Source: Verrucomicrobiota bacterium
GTDB taxonomy: Bacteria > Verrucomicrobiota > Verrucomicrobiae > Limisphaerales > UBA11358
Length of the DNA stretch: 64,000 nt
NCBI GenBank assembly: GCA_014860005.1
Contig: JACZKP010000066.1
Span: 10,861-74,860 of the forward strand
Direction: 5' to 3'
The notes under the pieces were generated by a model. That model was not told where the DNA came from, made no database searches, and saw only the letters and a program-made list of their open reading frames with translations. Both the position numbers and the translations under genes were made by a program. Shown piece after piece: positions 35,982-45,406 of this stretch (positions are counted from its first letter, which is position 1; the number at the start of each line of letters is the position of its first letter).

Positions 35982-36212
35982 GACAAATACCGGCAAAGGT
36001 CAAGCGACCGGGCTTTGCGGTGGCGGCAACCCGCCGCACATTCGGATGTTTGCGGCACTGAAAACGCGGCTTCAACGAACGCCCCCGCAGTCCGCTCGGA
36101 ACCTTTCGTTAAGTCGTCCAAATTTTTGAAACTTATGTGACATTTCCTCTTGCCAGTCGCGGCAGGAATTGATACTCAAGGTTCAGGCAATTCAACCCAG
36201 ACAAACAAGCCT

Positions 36213-39200
36213 ATGAAAAACAAACTCCTCAACAAATTCCTTAAACTCACCCTGGGCACGGCGCTCGCCGTCTCCCTCGGCACTAATACTCACGCAGGCA
36301 CCTTCACTTGGGACTTCGAAGGCTGGTTTACCGGCGGCGGCCCCGAAGAAGATTTCGTTTACGCCGGCGACGACGCGACCATAAATGGCGAAACGTACAA
36401 GGGCCTCTATGAGGGTAATCCTCCTGGCGCCACCAGCGGATTCCTGCAATTGACCCCGGCCGTTGGTGGCCGCAACCTCGCGGTCGCCTTCCCGGACATT
36501 GACAATGGCGCGCCCGTCAAGGCCTTCAAACTCACCATGGATGTGCGGGCCGGTAATCCTTCCACCGCCGACGCGCGTCCAGCAGATGGTTTCAGCATCA
36601 GCTACGTTCGTGAAAACGATCCGGCTTTGAGCAACGTGGTGGCTTATGTGAACCCGCTGACGACCCGGGGTATCGTCTATGGCTATGCGGGCGGCGACTC
36701 GGATGCCCAAACGCTGGATCCAATCGGTTCGGGCAACGCCGAGAACGGCAGCAAAACCGGGGTCGCGATCTCGTTCGACACTTGGCAAGGCAATCGGCTG
36801 CCGGATACTGGCGCCGGCGGAATTCCAGGCCCGGACGTGGAAGGTTTCACGGTGCGGGTGGACGACAAGACGCTTATCCAAGTGGCCATGCCGGTCCGCA
36901 ATGCTGGCTGCGCCGATAACACTTCACTTCAGACCGGTACCTGGCTGAATGATGGTGGCGCGAGCTTTACGCATCTCGAATGGTGCCCACTCGAGGTGGA
37001 ACTGACGGCGGACGCCAAAATCAACGTGACGTGGAAAGGCCGCAAGATCCTTGAGAATTTCCAGATCGCGGCCTACAGCCCGCACAAGGGCCGATTGCTC
37101 CTCGCCGGTCGAACCGGTGGCAACAATCAGTACGTCCATTTCGACAATATCACACTGGAAACCGTCCCGGCCATTGAGCCGCTCGTCAAGAGTCTCATCG
37201 TGAATCCTGATCTTCGCGGCTGGACGCTTATCCTGGAAGATTTTCCGCCCAGCAACGTGACCAATGTCACGCAAGTGATCTGGAATGGCGTGAACGTCAC
37301 CAGTTCCGTCAACATCAGCCAGGCGGCTCCGGACACGACCATTGCGTACACTCAGGTTGACCGCCTGCCGGCCAACTCAGCCAATCAGGTGTCAGTGACC
37401 TTTCAAACCAGCCTGGGACAGACCATCACGGCTGTCGCCAACGCTGCGACTCCGAGTTACTTCATCATGCCGCCGGCTTATGCGCTGCCTTTGAGTTCCG
37501 TCTCCGGCCAACCCCGGGGTATTGCGTTGGGCCAGGCCTGGCAGACGATTGCCCGAAACCAGAATAGCCAGGGGGAGAACCGGCTCAATTGGACGGAAGA
37601 GCAAATCCTCGGCATGTGGGGCACCAACCTCCTGAGCGCCGGCCCCGCCGCTACCGACGTGATTGACTTCCGGAACAGCGGCGACCCGACGGGCAACTTC
37701 CGGGAAGGTGGTTCGTTACAGGACCCGCCTCTGTGGGACGGTGCGGAGTATTCCCTCCAGACCACCTTCGGCTTCGCCGGCAACCCCAGCAAGACCACCG
37801 ACGAGGACGGCACGGTGGAATGGTTTGCCTACGTTAACTTCCCGACTGCCGGAGATTACGAGATGGTGGTCAACAGTGACGACGGCTTCCGGCTCACCAC
37901 TGCCCGCCACGCCAGGGACCGCATGGGCAACGTGATCTCGTCCTACCTCGGTGGTCGCGGCGCCGGTACCGGTACGGGCGCGGGCACCGTCCAGCGCATC
38001 CTGGTGGAACAACCGGGTGTCTATCCCATTCGCGGCATCATTTACAACCGCGGCGGCGGCTTCAACGTGGAATGGTACACTCGCGATGGAGCCAACCTGT
38101 ATCTCGTGAACAGCAACTCCACACCGCAGGCCCTCCAGGCATGGACATCGGCCACGGGGACGGGCGCCTTCGTGCAAAGCGCCATCCCGGTGCGCGATGC
38201 CATTGGCGTGCTGCCCACCCAAGGCATTGCCATTGAACTGGGCAACGGCACGGCCACAGTGAACGCCGGTTCGATCGTGCTCAAAGTGGACGGCAACATT
38301 GTCACCCCCACCATCACCGGCGGCGCGACCACCAAGGTGGAACTGGCCCCGATTGGCCCGAACAATTGGTGGCGCTTTGGCACCCACAATGTTGAATTGA
38401 CCTTCACCGACAGCGCCAGCACAGCCTACAGCTATGCTTGGAGCTTCAACGTTGGGGCATATCAGTTCTACCAGGCACCCTTCGGAGAAGGCGGCACATG
38501 GAACACGTACTTGATCATGCGCAGCCAAAGGTCCTGGGTACAGGCCGAAGAAGCCGCCCGGTCACTCGTCGAGCCACTGTCCGGCCAAAACAAGCCCGGT
38601 CACTTGGTCACCATTCATTCTGCTCAAGAAGCCGACTTCGTGCGGTGGATCGCCGCCGGTTCAAGCGTCTGGATCGGTTTGACCGACAACGAAGCCTACG
38701 GCGGTGAGGAAACCGGCACGGATGCCGCCGCGGCGTCGCAGGTGCCGCCCGTTACCGGCAAGTGGGCCTGGGTTACCGGCGAGCCTTACACGTATGCCCG
38801 CTGGAATGCCGGCGAACCCAACAACTCTGGCGTCGGCGAGGATGCCATTGAATTGGTGGATAACGGTAACTTCAATGACAACGCCAACGGCATCCCGCCG
38901 GAAGCGTCGCCATTCCGCCAGTTTGTGGTCGAATTTGAAACGCGCCACACCCAAATGCTGGCGGCGGTGCCGTATATCTTCCCGCCGGAACCGATTCCCG
39001 GGCCTGATGGCTGTGGTGACACCTTCGGAATCCGGGTGTACCGCAACGCCGGTGGCATGGGCAGCATCGGGGCCGCAGTCGGCGCCTTCTACCACCCCAG
39101 CGCCACCTTCGTTGACACCTCGGCGCCACTCATCAACTTCAACGACTTGGATGGCACCGCCGGTGGCGGCGGCATCTTCGGCGGCGACGTTGCTTTGCCA

Positions 39201-40358
39201 GACAACCGGCCGGGTAATGACGACAACCTCGTCATGACGGCCAAGACCCGAATTCAGATCACCGAATCCGGCGATTACACGTTCGGAGTTCACTCCGATG
39301 ACGGCTTCGCCCTGCGCATCCGGGGATCAACCTGGAAAAGTGTCAGCGGTATTGGCCTCATCGCTCCCGGCGACGCCAACGTGCTGCTCTTCCCGTTGGG
39401 CACCGGTGATGCAAACACCCGTGGCGTGATCAACCTCTCCGCTGGTACGCACGACCTCGAGTTCCTTTGGTTCGAGGGCGGCGGCGGCGCGTATGTGGAA
39501 CTCTACGCCGCCAAAGGCGCGTTCCAATGTGACACCGAAACCAGTGGGTGGCGGTTGGTCGGCTACAAGCCGCAGGATCCGCCCGCGACCTTGGTTGACG
39601 TGGGTGTCTCCACGGCTGGCTGGACGGTCGAATACTCCACACCTGGAGCAGCAGGATTAATCAACAACATCGCCGAAGCCGAAGCCGCTCTCGCGGGCGC
39701 GCCAACGATAGCGAATGTGTTACAACTCAATTACTCGGATCCTCAAGGCGGCGGCGGCCCCGGCTGCAGCGCTCCTTTCCCGCAGGATACCGCAGCCGCG
39801 GATGACGACTTCGCCGTCCGTGCCACAGCGCAACTGGTGATTCCTGTCGCCGGGACCTATCACTTTGGGTTCGCGGGTGACGATGGCGGTTATCTCCAGA
39901 TCGAAGGACAGACCTGGGATAGCATCGTCGCCACCGCTGATCCAGCGCAGGGCGTGATCAATGGTGATCGTATCCAGTTCAATGTGAACACCGGCAACAG
40001 CCGCACCGTGGGTGCCATTACACTGGCGGCCGGCAATTACACCATCCGCGCCCTCTTCTGGGAGCGGGCCGGCGGCGCCTGGTGGTGGGTGTTTGGCGGA
40101 CAACCCGGCACCCAGTATAGCGTGCTGACCGCCAACAACAGCCCGCTGGTGGTTGACGCGGGTGTGTCCATCGCCCCATGCGTCGGCGGTCCCGAACTCA
40201 GCATCGGCCGCGACGGTGCGAATGTGGTAATCACCTATACGGGCACGTTGCAGTCTGCTGATACGGTGAATGGAACCTACACGGACGTGTCAGGCGCCAC
40301 CTCGCCGTACAGTGTTCCCGCCAGCGGCTCGTCGAAGTTCTTCCGCGCGCGCGAGTAA
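36213..40358 (+). CDS. Giant secreted protein with PA14-like and C-type lectin domains
   Basis: 1381 residues from the ATG at 36213, with a signal peptide ending near TNTHAG. The first 320 residues resemble a legume-lectin-like sandwich (ADGFSISYVRENDPALSN). A PA14-like domain follows (~500-630; AGDYEMVVNSDDGFRL). A C-type lectin domain is at ~750-910 (GHLVTIHSAQEADFVRW, VWIGLTDNEAYGG, WNAGEPNNSGVGEDAIEL). Then come two more PA14-like modules (~930-1105, SGDYTFGVHSDDGFALRI; ~1130-1310, GTYHFGFAGDDGGYLQI). The C-terminal ~55 residues (LQSADTVNGTYTDVSGATSP) are a module recurrent in verrucomicrobial surface proteins. The domains indicate carbohydrate binding at the cell surface. It is transcribed alone and ends at a strong terminator. 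Confidence 0.9.
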   Translation: MKNKLLNKFLKLTLGTALAVSLGTNTHAGTFTWDFEGWFTGGGPEEDFVYAGDDATINGETYKGLYEGNPPGATSGFLQLTPAVGGRNLAVAFPDIDNGAPVKAFKLTMDVRAGNPSTADARPADGFSISYVRENDPALSNVVAYVNPLTTRGIVYGYAGGDSDAQTLDPIGSGNAENGSKTGVAISFDTWQGNRLPDTGAGGIPGPDVEGFTVRVDDKTLIQVAMPVRNAGCADNTSLQTGTWLNDGGASFTHLEWCPLEVELTADAKINVTWKGRKILENFQIAAYSPHKGRLLLAGRTGGNNQYVHFDNITLETVPAIEPLVKSLIVNPDLRGWTLILEDFPPSNVTNVTQVIWNGVNVTSSVNISQAAPDTTIAYTQVDRLPANSANQVSVTFQTSLGQTITAVANAATPSYFIMPPAYALPLSSVSGQPRGIALGQAWQTIARNQNSQGENRLNWTEEQILGMWGTNLLSAGPAATDVIDFRNSGDPTGNFREGGSLQDPPLWDGAEYSLQTTFGFAGNPSKTTDEDGTVEWFAYVNFPTAGDYEMVVNSDDGFRLTTARHARDRMGNVISSYLGGRGAGTGTGAGTVQRILVEQPGVYPIRGIIYNRGGGFNVEWYTRDGANLYLVNSNSTPQALQAWTSATGTGAFVQSAIPVRDAIGVLPTQGIAIELGNGTATVNAGSIVLKVDGNIVTPTITGGATTKVELAPIGPNNWWRFGTHNVELTFTDSASTAYSYAWSFNVGAYQFYQAPFGEGGTWNTYLIMRSQRSWVQAEEAARSLVEPLSGQNKPGHLVTIHSAQEADFVRWIAAGSSVWIGLTDNEAYGGEETGTDAAAASQVPPVTGKWAWVTGEPYTYARWNAGEPNNSGVGEDAIELVDNGNFNDNANGIPPEASPFRQFVVEFETRHTQMLAAVPYIFPPEPIPGPDGCGDTFGIRVYRNAGGMGSIGAAVGAFYHPSATFVDTSAPLINFNDLDGTAGGGGIFGGDVALPDNRPGNDDNLVMTAKTRIQITESGDYTFGVHSDDGFALRIRGSTWKSVSGIGLIAPGDANVLLFPLGTGDANTRGVINLSAGTHDLEFLWFEGGGGAYVELYAAKGAFQCDTETSGWRLVGYKPQDPPATLVDVGVSTAGWTVEYSTPGAAGLINNIAEAEAALAGAPTIANVLQLNYSDPQGGGGPGCSAPFPQDTAAADDDFAVRATAQLVIPVAGTYHFGFAGDDGGYLQIEGQTWDSIVATADPAQGVINGDRIQFNVNTGNSRTVGAITLAAGNYTIRALFWERAGGAWWWVFGGQPGTQYSVLTANNSPLVVDAGVSIAPCVGGPELSIGRDGANVVITYTGTLQSADTVNGTYTDVSGATSPYSVPASGSSKFFRARE

Positions 40359-40396
40359 ACTGACCTTGTTGGCCGGACACTGATCCGGCCACTCAC

Positions 40397-40431
40397 AAAG
40401 ACCGGGTGGCAAAACCACCCGGTCTTTTTTT
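40397..40431 (+). terminator. Rho-independent terminator of the PA14/lectin gene
   Basis: A 13-bp perfect stem (AAAGACCGGGTGG with CCACCCGGTCTTT), a five-base loop CAAAA, and a run of seven T (40425-40431). It lies 38 bases after the stop codon. Confidence 0.95.
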
Positions 40432-40500
40432 ATCATTGGAGGCGCTTCGCGCCCCACTCCGGAGGCTTTGCGAGGCAGGCAGACGCACGGTCTTCGCGAA

Positions 40501-40533
40501 GCGTCCTGGACTGCGGTAGTCCTCTACCGCTTT
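40501..40533 (+). repeat. Degenerate dispersed repeat, copy 2
   Basis: It begins GCGTCCTGGACTGCGGTAGT and ends CTACCGCTTT. It is the partner of 35949-35981; together the two copies flank the large PA14/lectin gene in the same orientation, 4.5 kb apart. Confidence 0.5.
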
Positions 40534-40716
40534 TTCCGCGCGCGTGAGGGGTTGTACCTAAAGTTACGCCCATCGTTCCGCCACGCCCGCCCTCAAAGCG
40601 CCCGAGGACTGGCGCACTTCAAAACCTGGCGGAATTCCCAGCAACTCCGGTGATCGCGATAGCGTCTGGCATGCACTCTGTTAACCGGCAAGCATCCCAA
40701 CCCCAGGCAATCCGGA

Positions 40717-42213
40717 TTACATCCGCCGCGCCAGCGTCGCTGTGGGACTGAGATTGCCCGCGCGATCCACGGCTGAAACTGCCAAGGCTTCGGGCGGCGT
40801 GCCGTCGAGGATCAGTGTGCGCTGGTCGCCGGGGAGAATTTGCGTGGTCCAGGTGCCGCCGCGGCGGTATTGGAGCACCCAGAGCCGCGACTTTTCACCC
40901 GCACCGTTTTCCCATGACAGTTTTACGCTGGAAGCGCCGCTGGCCAGAACCGTGAGTCGCGGTTTGGCCGGCGGTTTGACGCCGAGCCACGGAGTCGCCG
41001 GAATCAGCGCCGGGTGCGCATACGGCCCGCGTGTCAAGGCGGTGCCGAGTGCCTGGCTGCGCATCAGGCTTTTCATGTTCCAATGCACGTGTCCCGCGCT
41101 CACCGGCTGTCTGGCCGCGAGGCGAACCTGGTTCACGATTTCCTCGGGCTTCCACGCGTCCACCTTGGTGGTGTTCATGCCCGGCCAGATGTGGCGTTTC
41201 CTGGGATTCTGCGCGTTCCACCAGTCGAGCAACACGGGAAAGCTCTGTTCCTTCGGTTCAATGGCCCAGTATAGCTGCGGGGTGAAGTAGTCGAGCCAGC
41301 CATTTTGCAGCCATTCACGCGCGTCGGCATAAAGCTTCGCGTAGGCGTCGAAGCCTTTGATCTGCGGCGGATGGCCGGGCCGCCAGATGCCGAACGGGCT
41401 GACGCCAAATTTCACCGACGGTTTAGTCGCCTTGATGGATTCATGAACGCGGCGGATGAAGGTGTTCACATTCTGTCGCCGCCAGTCGTCGCGACTCAGT
41501 TTTCCGCCGGCCCCGTATTTTTTCCAACTCGCTTCGTCCGGGAAATCCAGTTCCCGGCCGTCCGGCCCGCGTTCGGCGTAGGGATAAAAATAATCGTCAA
41601 AGTGAATGCCATCCACGTCGTAGCGGCGGACTACGTCCATCACGACGCGCAGTGAATAATCCTGCACCTCTTTCTCGCCCGGGTCCAACCACAGGTAACG
41701 GCCATACTGCCGGACCAGGTGCGGGTGGGTCTTACTGATGTGATTCGCGGAGATCGGCGATTTGGCGCCCGCGTGGCGGGCGCGGTAGGGATTGAACCAG
41801 GCGTGCAGTTCCAATCCGCGTTTGTGTGCCTCCGCGATGGCGAAGGCCAGCGGATCGTAAAACGGCTCCGGTGGTTTACCCATCGCACCGGTGAGATATT
41901 CGGACCACGGTTCAATGGACGAGGCATACATGGCATCGCATGCTGGTCGCACCTGGAAGATGATGGCATTGAGCTTGAGGTGGGCGGCACGGTCGAGGAT
42001 GGCCAGCAACTCCGCCTTTTGCTCCGCCACGCCGAGGTCGCGGCGCGAGGGCCAGTCAATGTTGGCGACCGTCGCCACCCAGGCGCCGCGGAACTCGCGT
42101 TGGGGCGGGGGCGGTACCATGGTGGAGGGGCGATAATCCGCCGTCGCGCAGCCGCCGGATAGCAACCCGGCAAGCGAAATAACCGCCAGTAGGCAAAGGG
42201 TGTTAGCTTTCAT
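40717..42213 (-). CDS. GH10-like (DUF187) glycosyl hydrolase lipoprotein
   Basis: 498 residues from the ATG at 42213. The signal peptide ends in GLLSGGC, a lipobox, so it should be a lipoprotein. The domain is the GHL10/DUF187 type (FRGAWVATVANIDWPSRRDL, NAIIFQVRPACDAMYASSIE, LELHAWFNPYRARH, DGIHFDDYFYPYAERG, DYFTPQLYWAIEPKEQSF). Putative acid residues lie in HFDDYF. The C-terminal ~90 residues are a fibronectin-III-like sheet (VLASGASSVKLSWENG, AVDRAGNLSPTATLARR). Relatives act on peptidoglycan or cell-surface glycans in other bacteria. It is convergent with the PA14/lectin gene. Confidence 0.9.
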   Translation of the reverse strand: MKANTLCLLAVISLAGLLSGGCATADYRPSTMVPPPPQREFRGAWVATVANIDWPSRRDLGVAEQKAELLAILDRAAHLKLNAIIFQVRPACDAMYASSIEPWSEYLTGAMGKPPEPFYDPLAFAIAEAHKRGLELHAWFNPYRARHAGAKSPISANHISKTHPHLVRQYGRYLWLDPGEKEVQDYSLRVVMDVVRRYDVDGIHFDDYFYPYAERGPDGRELDFPDEASWKKYGAGGKLSRDDWRRQNVNTFIRRVHESIKATKPSVKFGVSPFGIWRPGHPPQIKGFDAYAKLYADAREWLQNGWLDYFTPQLYWAIEPKEQSFPVLLDWWNAQNPRKRHIWPGMNTTKVDAWKPEEIVNQVRLAARQPVSAGHVHWNMKSLMRSQALGTALTRGPYAHPALIPATPWLGVKPPAKPRLTVLASGASSVKLSWENGAGEKSRLWVLQYRRGGTWTTQILPGDQRTLILDGTPPEALAVSAVDRAGNLSPTATLARRM

Positions 42214-42421
42214 GTCCAATCTCAGACTGCGAACGGCGGGGAAGGCTTCACCGCTCGAACCGGACTTTTATAGGCCGGGCGCCAACGCGAAAGCCAGAAC
42301 GAATCGCCGTCGCAAGCAATTCGCTCCGCTGCCGCTTGCAACAGATGGCAGGTCGGTTGGAGGCATTACGGCTTGGGAGCCCGCAGGGCAGGGCAGGCCG
42401 GGTTAAGGCCAATCCTCCCGC

Positions 42422-42769
42422 CTATTTCGCCGCGTTCGCGGTGTGCCTGGGCATTAGCCAGGTCCCGAGCGCTGCCAAGAGCGCCGCAGGCCCCGGACAG
42501 GCGCAATAACCAAACCCCTGGAGAAACATGTTCACCAGCACCACCTCATAGTCACTCCCCGGGCGTGCCAGGGCGTATGGAAACTCATGGACGCCGATGA
42601 TGCCCAGCCCCAGAAGGAATGCGAACATGAACCCAAAGCCCCACCAGACGCGGAATCGGGTTTTTGCGCTTTTGATGACGAGAAAGACACTGAGCCCGGC
42701 CATGATTGCCGTCACCGTCAGTCCGAGCGCGCAACCCACCAACATCCCAGCTATCAGAAATAAACCCAC
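42422..42769 (-). CDS. Small multi-pass membrane protein
   Basis: 115 residues from a GTG at 42769 (an ATG at 42745 is an alternative). At least three hydrophobic segments are present (LIAGMLVGCALGLTVTAIMA, WWGFGFMFAFLLGLGIIGV, GPAALLAALGTWLM), so an integral membrane protein is expected. The family is not recognised and no operon partner is close. Confidence 0.5.
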   Translation of the reverse strand: MGLFLIAGMLVGCALGLTVTAIMAGLSVFLVIKSAKTRFRVWWGFGFMFAFLLGLGIIGVHEFPYALARPGSDYEVVLVNMFLQGFGYCACPGPAALLAALGTWLMPRHTANAAK

Positions 42770-42916
42770 GCGATCTTCGTGTCAGTTGGTGAAGCCTGGC
42801 TTCATCCGTCGGTTAGCCCTCCACCGGCCTTCGAGGCGCGGCAACAACGTGATAAGCTTTGCACCGGAGTCGCTCTGTTGTAATGGGCTACGCACAACTT
42901 ATCAGGAGGCCATGCG

Positions 42917-43150
42917 TCAATTTGGCTGGGCGAACTCATAGAAACTATGAAGGACTACAAACGTCCAGAGCGCCCAGACGGCGTTAACGATGACTGCGGT
43001 GCAAGCATACCAAACGAGCTGTGAGAGTCGGCACCCTCGCGGCCAGAGGAGTCGGACGCCGAAAGCGAGAAACAAGGCAGGAATGGCCGGCCCTAGCGTC
43101 GTGCGAATTGGCAGGCCGCTTCCAGATGCACGTCGGTTTGCACCTCTCAA
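42917..43150 (-). CDS. Small membrane protein coupled to pfp
   Basis: 77 residues from a TTG at 43150 that overlaps the phosphofructokinase stop (TTGA). Two hydrophobic helices are visible (LGPAIPALFLAFGVRLLW and LVWYACTAVIVNAVWALWTF). The family is unknown. The overlap speaks for translation; the rare start codon and lack of a clear ribosome site speak against it. Confidence 0.45.
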   Translation of the reverse strand: MRGANRRASGSGLPIRTTLGPAIPALFLAFGVRLLWPRGCRLSQLVWYACTAVIVNAVWALWTFVVLHSFYEFAQPN

Positions 43151-44559
43151 GAAACCGCAGGCTTTGCCGGACGGCCTGCAGCGATTGGAAGTGAATCAGC
43201 GTGCTCGGTCAGGACACGCGACCCCAACGTCTGGCCGCAGGCGGTTTCAATCACCGCTCCCATCGGTGGGCGTTCAGTTGGCAAACGGTCGTTCCGCGAA
43301 GGGAGCAATTTCCGAACGCGGTGTGCCGCCAAGCGTGCGTACTTCGGTAATCCGCCTTCGGTCAGCACGGGAACTTGTCCCTGAATCAAGGGACGGCAAT
43401 ACTCGATGAATTTCTCGTTCGGCATCAAGCCGTCCGCCGTCAGCCAGTCGCGCGGTATCAGCCTCTCCACATTGGCCACGTCGCTTAGTGGCTGCAACTC
43501 CGTCGTCCATTGATAGGGATTGGTCCGCAACCTTACGATCTTTACCATGTGCCCGCTTTGTCCCCCAACGGCCGCCTGAACGGCGGCCCGGCCGCAAAAG
43601 GCCGCCGCCAACGCATCCGTTGCGCTGGCATAATGCGCCGCGCAGCGTTGTGCATAGCCCAGTTTCACCGTCCGAGTCTTCAGGTTCAACTTGCCGTGGA
43701 CAATCTCGGCAAGGTGATCCGCCGCGCCTTCCAGCACCGGATGACCAAAAGCGTCCCGGCGCGACGAGTCCGCACTGAGTTCCGAGCCATCCGCACGTTT
43801 CAACCCCTCGCCCACGCCCACGATACAGTGGTGCAGTCGGTTCAGAGTTTCTCTGATTCTGGCGAGAACCCGTTCCTCGTTATAGGGAATCTCCGGGAGC
43901 AGTATGAGGTGAGGCGCGTGGTCAGGATGGGTTTTGGCCAGGATGGTGCTCGCGGCGATCCAGCCGGCACCGCGACCCATCACCTCGATAACGCAGCAGG
44001 CGCCGTCGTCAGTGGCCATGCTTGCCACGTCCATGGCGATTTCCATGACCGTCGCCGCATTGTATTTGGCCACGGAGCCAAAGCCCGGGCAGTGGTCCGT
44101 GTGCGGCAGGTCATTATCAATTGTTTTCGGCACACCAATAACGCGCATTTCGAACTGCCGGCGCGCCGCTTCTCCGTGGATTTTGCCGGCGGTGTCCTGC
44201 GAATCGTTTCCTCCGATATAGAGGAAGTAGCGGATATTGTGCGCTTGGAAGACCTCGAACAAGCGGTCCATATCCCGCGCGGCACTCACGGGTTCGTTAT
44301 CGAAATTGATTTTGTACCGACATGTACCCAAGGCCGCGCCAGGCGTGTAGTTCAACGCTTCGATTGTGGTGGAGTCTTCGCGGCTCAGGTCTATCAATTC
44401 TTTGTTGAGAATTCCCAGGATGCCGTTTAGCCCGCCGTAAATTTCCTTGATACAACCGTGCTTCGAGCATTCCTCAACGACTCCGGCGACGCTGGCGTTG
44501 ATCACTGCGGTGGGCCCGCCCGATTGGGCGACCAGCAGATTTCCATTTGATGTAGTCAT
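43147..44559 (-). CDS. pfp: Phosphofructokinase of the pyrophosphate-dependent type
   Basis: 470 residues from the ATG at 44559. The enzyme phosphorylates fructose-6-phosphate. Two diagnostic positions point to pyrophosphate as the donor: Asp in GGND (D119), where ATP enzymes have Gly, and Lys in PKTIDND (K145), where ATP enzymes have Gly. Catalytic Asp ~148 lies in the same motif. Other landmarks are LLVAQSGGPTAVINASVAGV, YTPGAALGTCR, GRGAGWIAAST and LGYAQRCA. If so, glycolysis is reversible at this step. The small membrane-protein frame follows; the FkbM methyltransferase gene lies 82 bases upstream. Confidence 0.92.
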   Translation of the reverse strand: MTTSNGNLLVAQSGGPTAVINASVAGVVEECSKHGCIKEIYGGLNGILGILNKELIDLSREDSTTIEALNYTPGAALGTCRYKINFDNEPVSAARDMDRLFEVFQAHNIRYFLYIGGNDSQDTAGKIHGEAARRQFEMRVIGVPKTIDNDLPHTDHCPGFGSVAKYNAATVMEIAMDVASMATDDGACCVIEVMGRGAGWIAASTILAKTHPDHAPHLILLPEIPYNEERVLARIRETLNRLHHCIVGVGEGLKRADGSELSADSSRRDAFGHPVLEGAADHLAEIVHGKLNLKTRTVKLGYAQRCAAHYASATDALAAAFCGRAAVQAAVGGQSGHMVKIVRLRTNPYQWTTELQPLSDVANVERLIPRDWLTADGLMPNEKFIEYCRPLIQGQVPVLTEGGLPKYARLAAHRVRKLLPSRNDRLPTERPPMGAVIETACGQTLGSRVLTEHADSLPIAAGRPAKPAVS

Positions 44560-44641
44560 AAATTGCCTTCGAGATTCCGCTGAGTCTGGACATGCGCAGC
44601 ACCAGAGCCCGCTGCGGCAACAGGTTTTTTCAAGGCGGCTG

Positions 44642-45406
44642 TCATTCGCGCACGTAGATGAGGTTGGCGAATGTTTCATGCGCCACACGATAGCCGCGCA
44701 GCAGCAGGAAATCGCGGAGCCGATAATCGGGGTCGAGGCCTTCGGTGTTGTGTTCGGCGATGATGATTCCGGGTCTGTAACAAGCCCAGTCGAGGGTTTT
44801 AATCACGTCGAACTCAGCGCCTTCGAGGTCGAGGCTCAAGAAATCAACGGCATCAATGTCATGGGCTTTGAGCATCTGGTCCAGTGTCACCGCGGCATAG
44901 GCAACTCCCTCGGGGTGGAGACGGGACAGCGCGGGATTGTCCCGAAATTGAAACCGAACCACTGGCTGGGCGGAGAGGATTGCCGTCACAAAGGGTGTTT
45001 GCCAGTGTTCCGCCCAAGTCGGATTGGCATCAACAGCCAAGCCGGTCCAGCCGCGATCGCGCAGGAAGGCTGTGTTGCTGAACTTGACGGGATGGGCGCA
45101 GCCAACATCCACGTACGTGCCTGTATCCGGCAGCGACAGGTTCTCCATAATCCACCGGTCTTCGCCGAATTCGGAATAGCATTTTACAGGAAATCGCGGA
45201 ACAGCGGTTTCATCGTGTTTCCGGCCGCGAATAGCCTTCTGGTCGCCGGTCGCGGTCAGCTCACCATTGATGCGGCGGTTGGCCATTGTGGTGAGGAGTT
45301 TCGTAAGTTCGTTATTTTCCAGGTCTGTTATCATAGTTGGGTTTGTTGTGCGGAACCGGCTGGCGCCGGTTGCTGCCAGTTGTTTGAGGTTTGCAGAAGT
45401 GGACAT
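44642..45406 (-). CDS. FkbM-family methyltransferase
   Basis: 254 residues from the ATG at 45406, which overlaps the stop of the zinc-ribbon gene (TAATG), so translation is coupled. The family is SAM-dependent: YSEFGEDRWIMENLSLPDTG, TYVDVGCAHPVKFSNTAFL (the SAM-binding loop), GLAVDANPTW, DFLSLDLEGAEFDVIKTLDW and the IIIAEHNTEG end. FkbM enzymes O-methylate sugars or polyketides, often in surface polysaccharide clusters. The acceptor is unknown. The first ~60 residues are variable. Confidence 0.85.
   Translation of the reverse strand: MSTSANLKQLAATGASRFRTTNPTMITDLENNELTKLLTTMANRRINGELTATGDQKAIRGRKHDETAVPRFPVKCYSEFGEDRWIMENLSLPDTGTYVDVGCAHPVKFSNTAFLRDRGWTGLAVDANPTWAEHWQTPFVTAILSAQPVVRFQFRDNPALSRLHPEGVAYAAVTLDQMLKAHDIDAVDFLSLDLEGAEFDVIKTLDWACYRPGIIIAEHNTEGLDPDYRLRDFLLLRGYRVAHETFANLIYVRE

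Larger units (their letters stand above)
35615..36212. other. Repeat-rich intergenic region upstream of the PA14/lectin gene
   Basis: A spacer of about 600 bases without a credible gene on either strand. It holds a dispersed-type inverted repeat (35804-35877), a second degenerate element (35949-35981) similar to one at 40501-40533, and, near its right end, the leader of the large secreted-protein gene. Confidence 0.6.
40359..40716. other. Intergenic region with terminator and a degenerate repeat
   Basis: No gene is seen. It holds the terminator at 40397-40431 and the repeat copy at 40501-40533; the rest is GC-rich sequence without visible structure before the stop of the convergent hydrolase gene. 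Confidence 0.6.
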
